From Nocardia vinacea NBRC 16497 (GTDB lineage: Bacteria; Actinomycetota; Actinomycetes; Mycobacteriales; Mycobacteriaceae), in contig NZ_BAGN01000172.1 in NCBI RefSeq assembly GCF_000308835.1, positions 1-64,000 of the forward strand: 64,000 nucleotides of DNA, in the 5' to 3' direction. The notes below the pieces were generated by a model. The model did not search any database. It was not told the DNA's origin and saw only the letters and a list, made by a program, of their open reading frames with translations. A program made the position numbers and the translations under genes. Positions within the stretch are counted from its first letter, which is position 1, and every line of letters begins with the position of its first letter. Positions 7,658-15,476 of the stretch are shown piece after piece.

Positions 7658-8665
7658 TCAGACCGCCGCGGCGATCCGATCTCCGATCTCGACGGTCGAG
7701 GCCGCACCGGTGCGCGACGCGAGATCCTTGGCGACCGCCGCTTCGATGCGAGCGGCGCCTTCGGCGTTTCCGATGTGGTTGAGCAGCAATGACACCGACA
7801 GAATCGCGGCGGTCGGATCGGCCTTGGACTGCCCCGCGATATCGGGGGCACTGCCGTGGACCGGCTCGAACATGCTCGGGTTGGTGCCGGAGGCGTCGAT
7901 ATTGCCGCTGGCCGCCAGGCCGATTCCGCCGCTCACCGCGGCCGCGAGGTCGGTGATGATGTCGCCGAACAGATTGTCGGTGACGATCACATCGAAGCGG
8001 CCCGGATCGTTGACCATGTGGATGGTGGCGGCATCGATGTGCTGGTAGGCGGTCTGCACCTCCGGGAACTCCGCCGCGACCTCGTTCACCGTCCGCTGCC
8101 ACAGCGAACCGGCGAAGGTCAGCACATTGTTCTTGTGCACCAGCGTCAGGTGCTTGCGCCGGGCCTGCGCCTTGGCGAAGGCGTAGCGGACGACGCGCTC
8201 GATGCCGAAGCGGGTATTGGTGCTGACCTCGGTGGCGACCTCATGCGGGGTCTCCACCCGGATCGCGCCGCCGGTACCGGTGTAGGGGCCCTCGGTGCCC
8301 TCGCGCACGACTACGAAGTCGATATCCGGATTGCCCGCGAGCGGACTCGTCACGCCCGGGTACAGCTTCGACGGACGCAGGTTGACGTGGTGATCCAGCG
8401 CGAACCGGGTGCGCAGCAGCAGTCCGCGCTCGAGCACACCGCTGGGCACCGACGGATCGCCGATCGCGCCGAGCAGGATCGCATCGTGCTGCTTCAGCTC
8501 CGGCAGCACCGAATCCGGCAGGATCTCACCGGTCGCGTGGTAGCGCCGCGCGCCGAGATCGTATTCGGTCTTCTCGACGCCCGGCTGCACCACGTCGAGC
8601 ACCTTGAGCGCCTCCGCGATGACCTCGGGGCCGATCCCATCACCCGCGATAACAGCAAGCTTCAT
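7658..8665 (-). CDS. leuB: 3-isopropylmalate dehydrogenase
   Basis: A 335-residue NAD-dependent beta-decarboxylating dehydrogenase of leucine synthesis, converting 3-isopropylmalate to 2-oxoisocaproate. It begins MKLAVIAGDGIGPEVI, the family's N-terminal signature, and carries DNLFGDIITDLAA, the catalytic metal-binding Asp region, followed by the nucleotide-binding EPVHGSAPDIAG. The actinobacterial enzymes are shorter than the E. coli one, and this length fits. ATG 8665 starts the conserved core; the 12 extra residues available upstream are not conserved-looking. It lies downstream of serA, as in mycobacteria. Confidence 0.96.
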   Translation of the reverse strand: MKLAVIAGDGIGPEVIAEALKVLDVVQPGVEKTEYDLGARRYHATGEILPDSVLPELKQHDAILLGAIGDPSVPSGVLERGLLLRTRFALDHHVNLRPSKLYPGVTSPLAGNPDIDFVVVREGTEGPYTGTGGAIRVETPHEVATEVSTNTRFGIERVVRYAFAKAQARRKHLTLVHKNNVLTFAGSLWQRTVNEVAAEFPEVQTAYQHIDAATIHMVNDPGRFDVIVTDNLFGDIITDLAAAVSGGIGLAASGNIDASGTNPSMFEPVHGSAPDIAGQSKADPTAAILSVSLLLNHIGNAEGAARIEAAVAKDLASRTGAASTVEIGDRIAAAV

Positions 8666-8797
8666 AACAACAAGGCTCCGTTCAGTATTGCCGACCGCCA
8701 CCGTACTTCGTCCCGCACCGCATGCCCCTGTCGGGCGGGCAGCGCAGCCCGGCAGTCACCATGCGCGGCGTGACATGTCATGCCCGGCACTGGTGAC

Positions 8798-8828
8798 GGC
8801 GCCGCGCACGGTCGAGGTACGCGGCGCC
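8798..8828 (-). terminator. Possible hairpin terminator after serA
   Basis: Perfect 9-base arms GGCGCCGCG / CGCGGCGCC around a 13-base loop, 9 bases past the serA stop. There is no T run after it, so termination would be weak or the hairpin may act as an RNA processing site between serA and leuB. Confidence 0.4.
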
Positions 8829-8836
8829 GGTAGTGG

Positions 8837-10435
8837 TCAGAACAGGTCGACCAGGACGATCTTGGCCGCACCGACGGATTCGGCGATCGCGGCCTGGACG
8901 TCGGCGGGGACTTCGCGGGCCACACGTAGAACCACGGTCGCGCCCTCCTTGTCGACATCCTGGCTCAGCTGCGCGGCGAGGATGTCGATCTCGGCCTCAC
9001 CGAGCTTCGTACCGATCTTGCCGAGCGCGCCCGGCCTGTCCTCGTAGTTCAGCACGGCCAGGTTCAGGCCTTCGGCGCGCATATCGTAGTTGCGGCCGTT
9101 GATGTTGACGATCTTCTGCACCTGCTGCGGCTCGGTCAGCGTGCCCGCCACATTCAGCGTGCTGCCGTCGCCGAAGACCGCGCGCAGGTCGACGACGCTG
9201 CGATGGCTCGGGCTCTCCGAAACCTTGGTGACCTCGGCGGTAATGCCGCGGTCCTTGGCGAGCGCGGGGGCGTTGACGAAGGTGACCTGGTCCTCGACCA
9301 GCGCGGAGAAGATGCCGCGCAGCGCCGAAAGCTCCAGCACCGCAACATCTTGCGCGGCCAGCTCGCCACGCACCTGCACCTCGACGCTGACCGGCAGCTC
9401 GTTGGACACCGCGCCGAGCAGGTGCCCCTGCTTGCGCACGATCTCCAGCCACGGCGCGACCTCGTCGCCGACGGTGCCACTGGTGACGTTCACCGCGCCC
9501 GGCACGAATTCACCGGCCAGGGCCAGCAGCACGGACTTGGCGACATCGGTGCCTGCGCGGTCCTGCGCCTCGGCGGTGGACGCGCCCAGGTGCGGGGTCA
9601 CCACGACCTGCGGCAGGTCGAACAGCGGGCTGTCGGTGCACGGCTCGGTGTCGAATACGTCCAGACCGGCGGCACGCACGTGACCGGACTTGATGGCGTC
9701 GGCGAGCGCCTGCTCATCGACCAGCCCACCGCGGGCGGCGTTGACGATGATGACGCCCGGCTTGGTCTTGGCGATGGCTTCCTTGCCGATGATGCCCTTG
9801 GTCTCGGGGGTCTTCGGCAGGTGCACCGAGATCAGGTCGGCGCGCTCGAGCAGCTCGTCCAGGGGCAGCAGTTCGATGCCGAGCTGGGCAGCGCGAGCCG
9901 GGGAGACGTAGGGGTCGTAGGCGATCACCTTGGTCTCGAAGGCGGCGAGACGCGCGGCGAACAGCTGGCCGATCCGACCGAGGCCGACCACACCGACGGT
10001 CTTGTCGAAGATCTCGACACCGTTGAACTTGCTGCGCGCCCAGGTGCGCTCACGCAGGGTGGCGTCGGCGGCCGGGATCTGGCGGGCGGCGGCCAGCAGC
10101 AGCGTGACAGCGTGCTCGGCGGCGGTGTGGATGTTGGAGGTGGGCGCGTTGACCACCATGACGCCGCGCTCGGTGGCCGCGGGCACATCGACATTGTCGA
10201 GGCCGACGCCGGCGCGGGCGACGATCTTCAGGTTCTTCCCGGCCTCGAGCACCTCGGCGTCGACGGTGGTCGCCGAGCGTACGAGTAGGGCATCCGCCTC
10301 GGGCACCGCGGCCAGCAGCGCGGGACGGTCGGGGCCGTCGACCCAGCGGACCTCGACACCGTCACCGAGCGCGTCGACGGTCGACTGGGCGAGCTTGTCG
10401 GCGATCAGAACAACAGGACGGCCTGCTTGGCTCAC
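8837..10435 (-). CDS. serA: D-3-phosphoglycerate dehydrogenase
   Basis: A 532-residue enzyme for the first step of serine synthesis, oxidising 3-phosphoglycerate with NAD. The order is substrate-binding domain, Rossmann domain with VGVVGLGRIG near residue 148, catalytic Arg/Glu/His set with HLPKTPETKGII and VVTPHLGAST, then the long intervening domain and a C-terminal ACT domain (residues about 455-532, NYEDRPGALGKIG). This long two-extra-domain form is the actinobacterial type, inhibited by serine through the ACT domain. GTG/ATG choice: ATG 10435 is preceded by GGGAGGAAAGG-like sequence read on the plus strand as CTCCTGGGAGG; the exact site is not decisive. Confidence 0.96.
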   Translation of the reverse strand: MSQAGRPVVLIADKLAQSTVDALGDGVEVRWVDGPDRPALLAAVPEADALLVRSATTVDAEVLEAGKNLKIVARAGVGLDNVDVPAATERGVMVVNAPTSNIHTAAEHAVTLLLAAARQIPAADATLRERTWARSKFNGVEIFDKTVGVVGLGRIGQLFAARLAAFETKVIAYDPYVSPARAAQLGIELLPLDELLERADLISVHLPKTPETKGIIGKEAIAKTKPGVIIVNAARGGLVDEQALADAIKSGHVRAAGLDVFDTEPCTDSPLFDLPQVVVTPHLGASTAEAQDRAGTDVAKSVLLALAGEFVPGAVNVTSGTVGDEVAPWLEIVRKQGHLLGAVSNELPVSVEVQVRGELAAQDVAVLELSALRGIFSALVEDQVTFVNAPALAKDRGITAEVTKVSESPSHRSVVDLRAVFGDGSTLNVAGTLTEPQQVQKIVNINGRNYDMRAEGLNLAVLNYEDRPGALGKIGTKLGEAEIDILAAQLSQDVDKEGATVVLRVAREVPADVQAAIAESVGAAKIVLVDLF

Positions 10436-10545
10436 TGTGGGGTACTCCTGGGAGGAAAGGGGGTCGGCAATTACCGCGCACCAGCTTAGTTGGCCGGAAT
10501 CCGCCGCGGCCTACCCCCCGGTAGGCGGGTGCCTCAACATGAAGG

Positions 10546-10574
10546 AAGGCCCCGCACCAACGGTGCGAGGCCTT
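10546..10574 (-). terminator. Hairpin between small peptide gene and serA
   Basis: Inverted repeat AAGGCCCCGCACC / GGTGCGAGGCCTT with one mismatch and a 3-base loop. On the minus strand it is followed by CCTTCCTTCAT. It can stop transcripts of the 38-residue peptide gene before serA. Confidence 0.6.
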
Positions 10575-10637
10575 GCCTCGGGGTACGCCGTCACAACGGC
10601 GTCCGCGCGGTCGAAACCATCGACCGAGACAGCGCTA

Positions 10638-10754
10638 TCAGCCGCCGAACGAACCCGTCCACAGGGTGTTGAAAATGCCGTGCAGAGCAGCGCTACCGGT
10701 GGAGAACAGGCCGTCCAGAGCCGCGGAACCGGTGTCGATGATAACGGGGATCAT
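10638..10754 (-). CDS. 38-residue hydrophobic peptide with a TGSAAL repeat
   Basis: A 38-residue peptide starting MIPVIIDTGSAALDGLF and repeating STGSAALHGIF. It has one Asp pair early, no Lys or Arg, and an amphipathic helix pattern. ATG 10754 is preceded by AAGAGGAAATTTC, a good ribosome site, which is why this short gene is credible although a longer frame runs upstream. It has its own hairpin terminator. Very short acidic hydrophobic peptides of this kind include the corynebacterial cell-wall porins PorA and PorH; that analogy is only by size and composition. No homologue is recognised. Confidence 0.55.
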   Translation of the reverse strand: MIPVIIDTGSAALDGLFSTGSAALHGIFNTLWTGSFGG

Positions 10755-11106
10755 GAAATTTCCTCTTCGTCGAAAACAAATCCAGTCGAACTGGCTGACA
10801 CATGGCACATCGGGGCATGCGCAAATACGGTTACGAAATTCTGGCGGATTGTGACGCACACTACATATTGCACATAATTGTGATCTGGACAACTGACCAA
10901 AACATCTCTGATCAGGTCATACGTGCATGAATGCAGGTCGGGAGCGCTTTTTCGAGCTGTAATTAGCCCCGCAAAGGAAGCTTCCTAAGAGATCTCTGAG
11001 AAAATAAGTGACGCCACTTGAGATCTATCCGAGATAAGCACGGTGGAGCGCAGGCAACTTTCGGACACAGCAGACCTCGGTACCGCAATATCGCGAGTCA
11101 GCGGTA
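10755..11106. other. Intergenic region without a gene
   Basis: About 350 bases of lower GC content than the surroundings. It holds the ribosome site and presumably the promoter of the 38-residue peptide gene, and a perfect palindrome AGAGATCTCT at 10988-10997. No coding frame is convincing. Confidence 0.5.
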
Positions 11107-12621
11107 TTAGTCGGCGCGATACATCAGATACGGGCGCGCCGAGATCAGCGCGACAGCAAGCATGGCGCTACCGAAATACACCGGGAGCAGATGGACGAAC
11201 GCGGTGTAGTGGATGAAGAAGTGGATGACCAGCGCGCCGGCCGAACCGGCGACTGCCGCACCGAGCAGCGTCCACCACACCCAGGCCTCGCCCTGTCGCC
11301 AACCCCACAGTCCGAGGAGCACGATCGCGACCGCCGTCGCCATCAGCGCGCCGCCGAAGCCGGCCCGATCGTGGGCGATGAACGGCAGCAGGTGCGCGTT
11401 GGCGGCTTCCAGTGTGGCGGCATCGGTGTGCATGAACTCGAGATCCGTCGGCACGAACACGAAGGTGAGTCCGACGGTCGAGATGACGACGCCGCCGATG
11501 AATACGCCCACCCCGGTCGCGATCAGCAGCAACTGGCCCACGAGCGCCCGCCGCCTGATCCACTCGGGACACTCCGGCGGCACGGTCCAATGCGGCGTGG
11601 TCGGCTTGCGCCACACCGCGAGCAGGAACATCGGGAACAGCACCGCCGCCGCAGTGACGTGCAACGGCTCGACGAAGCCGATCACCAGGAAGTAGAACAG
11701 CGTCGGAAATCCGATGAGCCCGGAGAGCAGATACGCGTTGCGAGCCCAGACGCGCCCCAGCCGTATGCCGCCCCAGGCCAGGCCGGTGTACAGCACGCCG
11801 ATGGCGATCATATTGCCCGCCATGGTGATTCGATCGTGCTGCAGGAAATGCACCAGGTGGTGGTTGATTTCGTGCAGTCCGTCCACGTCCGTGCCGAGGT
11901 AGTCGCGGTCATACCAGAGCAGTACGGGCCCCAAAGTGATTGCCGCCGCCCCGATTCCGGCGACGATCATGCCGATGCCGACCAGCAGGCCCCAGCACCA
12001 CGCCGGCCAGCGGCGTGGGTCCAGCGGAACGTCGCGCAGGGTCGGCGGCGGCGGTGTGGTCGATTGCGCGGCCTCGATGACGCGGTTGAACCAGCTGGGT
12101 CCGGCGGCGATCAGCACCGCGGGGGTCGCGAGCACGGTGGCGGCGGAATCGGCCAGGGCCGTCACCGCTGCGGCGATATCGGGTTCGGTCAGGTAGTGCC
12201 GATCGCCGGGTTCGCCGACGATCACCTGATCGACGTGCGGCTCCAGTTCCGCGCCCACCTCGGGGTCGTCGACCAGCGCGATGACCCGGCACCGGCGATC
12301 CAGGGCGGCGGCGCGCACTGTCGCGATATCGTCGCGGCCCACCGGCCCGATCTCGACGATTGCGGCGCCCTGCACCGGCAGCACCCGGATGGCGTCTCGC
12401 GCGACCTCGACCGGAACCCGCGCACCGAATCGATCGGCCCATTCGGCGGGCAACTCGGGATGGTCGAAAACACGCTCGATCGCCCGCCCACCACCCGGCA
12501 GCGCGATCAAACCCGACAGCAACCGCAATGCCAATAGTTGCGCGCGACGCTCCCCGACCAGAGCATTCGCCACCGGGCGCATCGGGTGATAAGTCCAGTC
12601 CGGCACGATGCTCATCGTCAC
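11107..12621 (-). CDS. Membrane protein with internal duplication and soluble N-terminal domain
   Basis: A 504-residue protein. Residues 1-190 are soluble and begin DWTYHPMRPVANALVGERR, which recalls the N-terminus of dihydroorotate dehydrogenase but lacks its active-site motifs. Residues 205-500 contain about eight membrane helices in two related halves: TDVDGLHEINHHLVHFLQHD near 262 and TDAATLEAANAHLLPFIAHD near 415, each followed by helices of matching length. The His-rich HEINHHLVHFLQHD suggests a metal or haem site at the membrane edge. Function unknown. It is divergent from the nucleotidyltransferase gene with a 72-base gap. An ATG at residue 3 is an alternative start. Confidence 0.7.
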   Translation of the reverse strand: MTMSIVPDWTYHPMRPVANALVGERRAQLLALRLLSGLIALPGGGRAIERVFDHPELPAEWADRFGARVPVEVARDAIRVLPVQGAAIVEIGPVGRDDIATVRAAALDRRCRVIALVDDPEVGAELEPHVDQVIVGEPGDRHYLTEPDIAAAVTALADSAATVLATPAVLIAAGPSWFNRVIEAAQSTTPPPPTLRDVPLDPRRWPAWCWGLLVGIGMIVAGIGAAAITLGPVLLWYDRDYLGTDVDGLHEINHHLVHFLQHDRITMAGNMIAIGVLYTGLAWGGIRLGRVWARNAYLLSGLIGFPTLFYFLVIGFVEPLHVTAAAVLFPMFLLAVWRKPTTPHWTVPPECPEWIRRRALVGQLLLIATGVGVFIGGVVISTVGLTFVFVPTDLEFMHTDAATLEAANAHLLPFIAHDRAGFGGALMATAVAIVLLGLWGWRQGEAWVWWTLLGAAVAGSAGALVIHFFIHYTAFVHLLPVYFGSAMLAVALISARPYLMYRAD

Positions 12622-12693
12622 ACACCCTCAGTCGTCGCGGCAGTACGAAAACGGTTGGTCCGCTTGGTCCCGGCCGAATTACGATCACCGACC

Positions 12694-13512
12694 ATGTCCC
12701 TGCGCGCGATTCCGGCTTCGATGGACCCGATGGTGGTCGGGTCGATCGATGCCGAGCTCGATCGGATCGAGCGCGCGCATCGGGTGTCCGTACCGCTGGC
12801 CATCGAAAGCGGTAGCCGGGCTTGGGGATTCCCCTCGCCCGATTCGGATTACGACTGCCGGTTCGTCTATGTCGCGCATATGGACACCTACCTGTCGCCA
12901 TGGCGGACAAGGGATGTCATCGAGACGCCGCTGGTCGACCTGCTCGATGTGAACGGCTGGGATCTGGCCAAGGCGCTGCGGCTGCTGGTGAACGGCAATG
13001 CGGTGCTGATCGAATGGTTGACGTCGCCGATCGTGTACCGCGGCGACGACCGGTTCCGTACCGAATTGCGTGCGGTGGCAGCGGAAGTCGCCGATCGCAA
13101 CCAAGTGGCCCGGCACTACCTGCATCTGGGCAGCAGGCAGTGGGCGCTGTTCGATCACCATCGGTCGCTGAAGAAGGTGTTCTATTCGCTGCGGCCCGCG
13201 ATGGCATTGCGTTGGCTGCGTGAGCATCCCGACGCGGCGGTGGCGCCGATGCATCTGCCATCGCTGCTGGAGCAGTGCGAGTTGCCCGGCGAGCTGGTTT
13301 CCGCGATTGCCGAGCTGACCGAGCTGAAGTCGCGCACCCGTGAAATGGGTAGCGGCGCAGTGCCGGTCCCGATCGCGGAGTTCATCGCGGCCGAATTCGA
13401 CCGTGCGACAGATGCTTTCCCGAAGACTCCGAATCGAGATATGGATCGGGCGCGCGCGGTGACCGCCGCCTTCTTCCGCAAGGAAGTCCTGGCCGCTGGA
13501 AATGGGCGGTAG
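12694..13512 (+). CDS. Predicted nucleotidyltransferase (COG3541 type)
   Basis: A 272-residue protein of the polymerase-beta-like nucleotidyltransferase superfamily. The signature GSRAWGFPSPDSDYDCRF (residues 44-61) provides the GS and the DxD metal ligands. The C-terminal part is helical and may bind substrate. Members with this architecture are widespread in bacteria, mostly uncharacterised, and some act in toxin or phage-related contexts. ATG 12694 fits the family N-terminus; the ORF could extend to 12538, but this would overlap the divergent membrane-protein gene. It converges on the HxlR gene with a 21-base gap. Confidence 0.8.
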   Translation: MSLRAIPASMDPMVVGSIDAELDRIERAHRVSVPLAIESGSRAWGFPSPDSDYDCRFVYVAHMDTYLSPWRTRDVIETPLVDLLDVNGWDLAKALRLLVNGNAVLIEWLTSPIVYRGDDRFRTELRAVAAEVADRNQVARHYLHLGSRQWALFDHHRSLKKVFYSLRPAMALRWLREHPDAAVAPMHLPSLLEQCELPGELVSAIAELTELKSRTREMGSGAVPVPIAEFIAAEFDRATDAFPKTPNRDMDRARAVTAAFFRKEVLAAGNGR

Positions 13513-13533
13513 CGCGACCGGATCAGCTCCGCA

Positions 13534-14028
13534 TCACACCTCGGCGACCGCGGCGGCGTAGGCGCGCGCCAACCGGTCGGTGGCGGTCGGTGCGTCCGGA
13601 TCGGGACGCGGAATCCCGAGGTGCGACTCGCGCAGTTCGTCCATGAACTCGGCCCAGAGCTGCGGCCCGCCCTCCTCGAGGAGTTCGGCGCGTACGCGCA
13701 GTCGTTTCGTCGTCGGGCGATGCCGGAGCCCCCATGCGCCCAATTGCGCCATAATCGGCACCAGCTGGATCGCGGGCTCGGTGAGCCGGTACTGGGCCTT
13801 CTGACCGGGACGGGTGTCCTCGCGACTGAGCAGTCCGGCCGCAACGAGGCGCTTGAGCCGGTCCGACAGGATATTGGACGCGATCCCCTCCTCCGATCCG
13901 GCCAGCAGTTCGCGGAAGTGGCGGCGATTTCCGAACATCACGTCGCGCAGGACCAGCAGCGTCCATCGATCGCCGATCACCTCGATGGTGGCGTTGATCG
14001 GGCAGCCCGAACGTCCCTCGTCGCGCAT
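13534..14028 (-). CDS. HxlR family transcriptional regulator
   Basis: A 164-residue winged-helix DNA-binding protein. The pattern CPINATIEVIGDRWTLLVLR at residues 9-28 and FRELLAGSEEGIASNILSDR mark the HxlR family, with Cys9 as the possible redox- or aldehyde-sensing residue typical of the group. ATG 14028 is preceded by AAGGAG. It is divergent from a RibD-like reductase gene and the gap contains a matched pair of inverted repeats, so it probably controls that gene and itself. Confidence 0.9.
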   Translation of the reverse strand: MRDEGRSGCPINATIEVIGDRWTLLVLRDVMFGNRRHFRELLAGSEEGIASNILSDRLKRLVAAGLLSREDTRPGQKAQYRLTEPAIQLVPIMAQLGAWGLRHRPTTKRLRVRAELLEEGGPQLWAEFMDELRESHLGIPRPDPDAPTATDRLARAYAAAVAEV

Positions 14029-14051
14029 GCGGCGCTCCTTCCGTCGAAATT

Positions 14052-14117
14052 TCTGCTTGCATTCTACAACCAGTTGCACTTAGGCTGCCCCACAAGCGAT
14101 TGCAAAATGCAAGCAGA
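14052..14117. promoter_or_regulatory. Paired operators between hxlR-type gene and reductase gene
   Basis: Arm 14052-14069 (TCTGCTTGCATTCTACAA) and arm 14100-14117 match as inverted repeats at 16 of 18 positions. Each arm also contains its own dyad: TTGCATTCTACAA on the left and the perfect TTGCA-AAA-TGCAA on the right. Two regulator dimers, one per promoter, is the simplest reading. Confidence 0.75.
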
Positions 14118-14135
14118 TCGGGAAAAGAGAGAATC

Positions 14136-14780
14136 ATGGCCAAGTTGCGCGTACACAACATCGCGATATCGCTCGACGGCTACATCGCCGGACCGAATCA
14201 GGGACCCGAGAATCCGCTCGGCGAGGGCGGGCTGCGGCTGCACGATTGGGTGTGGGCCACGCGCTACGCACACCAGATGGACGGGGCGGACACCGGCGAG
14301 ACCGGCGTGGACAACGATTTCATGGTCGCGGGCGATGCCGGCATCGGCGCAACCATCATGGGGCGCAACATGTTCGGACCGATCCGAGGTCCGTGGGCTG
14401 ATCACGAATGGCAGGGTTGGTGGGGCGACAACCCGCCCTACCACCACGACACCTTCGTGATGACCCATCACACGCGCCCGTCGCTGCCCATGGCGGGTGG
14501 CACGACGTTCCATTTCGTGAACGAAACGCCGGAAGAGGTTGCGCGCCAAGCATTCAAGGCCGCGGATGGTCAGGATGTACGGCTCGCGGGCGGCTCATCG
14601 GCGATCCGGCAGTTCCTGCGCGCCGGTCTGGTGGACGAGATGCATCTCGCGGTGGTCCCGATTCTGCTCGGCGCGGGCGAGCGGCTCTACGACGATCTCG
14701 GCACCCTGCCGGGCTACGAGATCAGCTCGGTGGCGCAGTCCCCCGCGGTCACCCATGTCACCTTGACCAAGAGCGCATGA
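14136..14780 (+). CDS. Dihydrofolate reductase / RibD C-terminal family protein
   Basis: A 214-residue NADPH-type reductase of the DHFR-like RibD_C family. MAKLRVHNIAISLDGYIAGP at the start, IMGRNMFG in the middle, RLAGGSSAIRQFLRAGLVDE and VPILLGAGERLY at the end are family signatures. The substrate is unknown. ATG 14136 has AAGAGAGAA just upstream; a start at 14100 would lie inside the operator. It is divergent from the HxlR-type regulator, which probably represses it. Confidence 0.88.
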   Translation: MAKLRVHNIAISLDGYIAGPNQGPENPLGEGGLRLHDWVWATRYAHQMDGADTGETGVDNDFMVAGDAGIGATIMGRNMFGPIRGPWADHEWQGWWGDNPPYHHDTFVMTHHTRPSLPMAGGTTFHFVNETPEEVARQAFKAADGQDVRLAGGSSAIRQFLRAGLVDEMHLAVVPILLGAGERLYDDLGTLPGYEISSVAQSPAVTHVTLTKSA

Positions 14781-14800
14781 ATATCCCCCTGAAAAGACGA

Positions 14801-14832
14801 GAGGCCCGCACCCCCTGCCGGGTGCGAGCCTC
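14801..14832. terminator. Bidirectional terminator
   Basis: Inverted repeat GAGGCCCGCACCC / GGGTGCGAGCCTC with 12 of 13 pairs and a 6-base loop, located between the convergent reductase and cold-shock genes. On the minus strand it is followed by TCGTCTTTTC. Confidence 0.75.
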
Positions 14833-14847
14833 CTAAGTCACGCTTGA

Positions 14848-15051
14848 TCAGATAGCGCGGACGTCCTGGGCCTGCGGGCCCTTCTGACCCTGGCCAATCT
14901 CGAACTCCACGCGCTGGCCCTCTTCGAGGGACCGGAAACCCGAGCCGGAAACGGCCGAGTAATGCACGAAGACGTCAGGGCCGCCTCCGTCTTGAGCGAT
15001 AAAGCCGAAGCCCTTCTCGCTGTTGAACCACTTCACACTGCCTTGAGCCAT
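14848..15051 (-). CDS. Cold shock protein (CspA family)
   Basis: A 67-residue single OB-fold RNA chaperone. It contains both nucleic-acid-binding motifs: KGFGFIA (RNP1, residues 13-19) and VFVHYSA (RNP2, residues 27-33). The N-terminus MAQGSVKWFN is diagnostic. It destabilises RNA structure and helps translation. It forms its own transcript, ending in the hairpin that follows. A 425-base gap upstream leaves room for the long 5' leader common to cold-shock genes. Confidence 0.97.
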   Translation of the reverse strand: MAQGSVKWFNSEKGFGFIAQDGGGPDVFVHYSAVSGSGFRSLEEGQRVEFEIGQGQKGPQAQDVRAI

Positions 15052-15476
15052 GTTCTTTACTTCTTACTTCCTGTTGATGAGTCGAGCAGATCACTTCGAT
15101 GAGCCCGATCTCTCGATCAACAATGCCATCATCGGACGAATTCGGCCACATCCAGCAGGGGTAACTGTGAGCAAGCCGACGTTGGCGCAGCGCTATAGCG
15201 GCGGACGCAACACCGGTTGCGAAGGGCTGGCTATCCTGATCAAAAAGCGGGCGCGGTGCATAGATCAGCCGGTCAGCGCACACTTTTGGCTACCCGTGCG
15301 GACACTCCCGGAATCCCAGCAACCACACTGGGCACAGACGTCGGACCGAACCTGAGAATTCGTAAAGAAAATACGAGACTTCAGGCTTGGATGTGCACTA
15401 AGTGGTCGGTTTTCAGTTATGCAGCCGTGACCAAGTGTGCCACGCGATCGTCATATAGCGGGAATTTCACGCCTGC
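15052..15476. other. Intergenic region upstream of the cold-shock gene
   Basis: A 425-base gap between the cold-shock gene and the end of iolD, both on the minus strand. It must contain the cold-shock promoter and probably a long untranslated leader. Small plus-strand frames in it have no ribosome sites or protein-like composition, so none is called. Confidence 0.5.
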
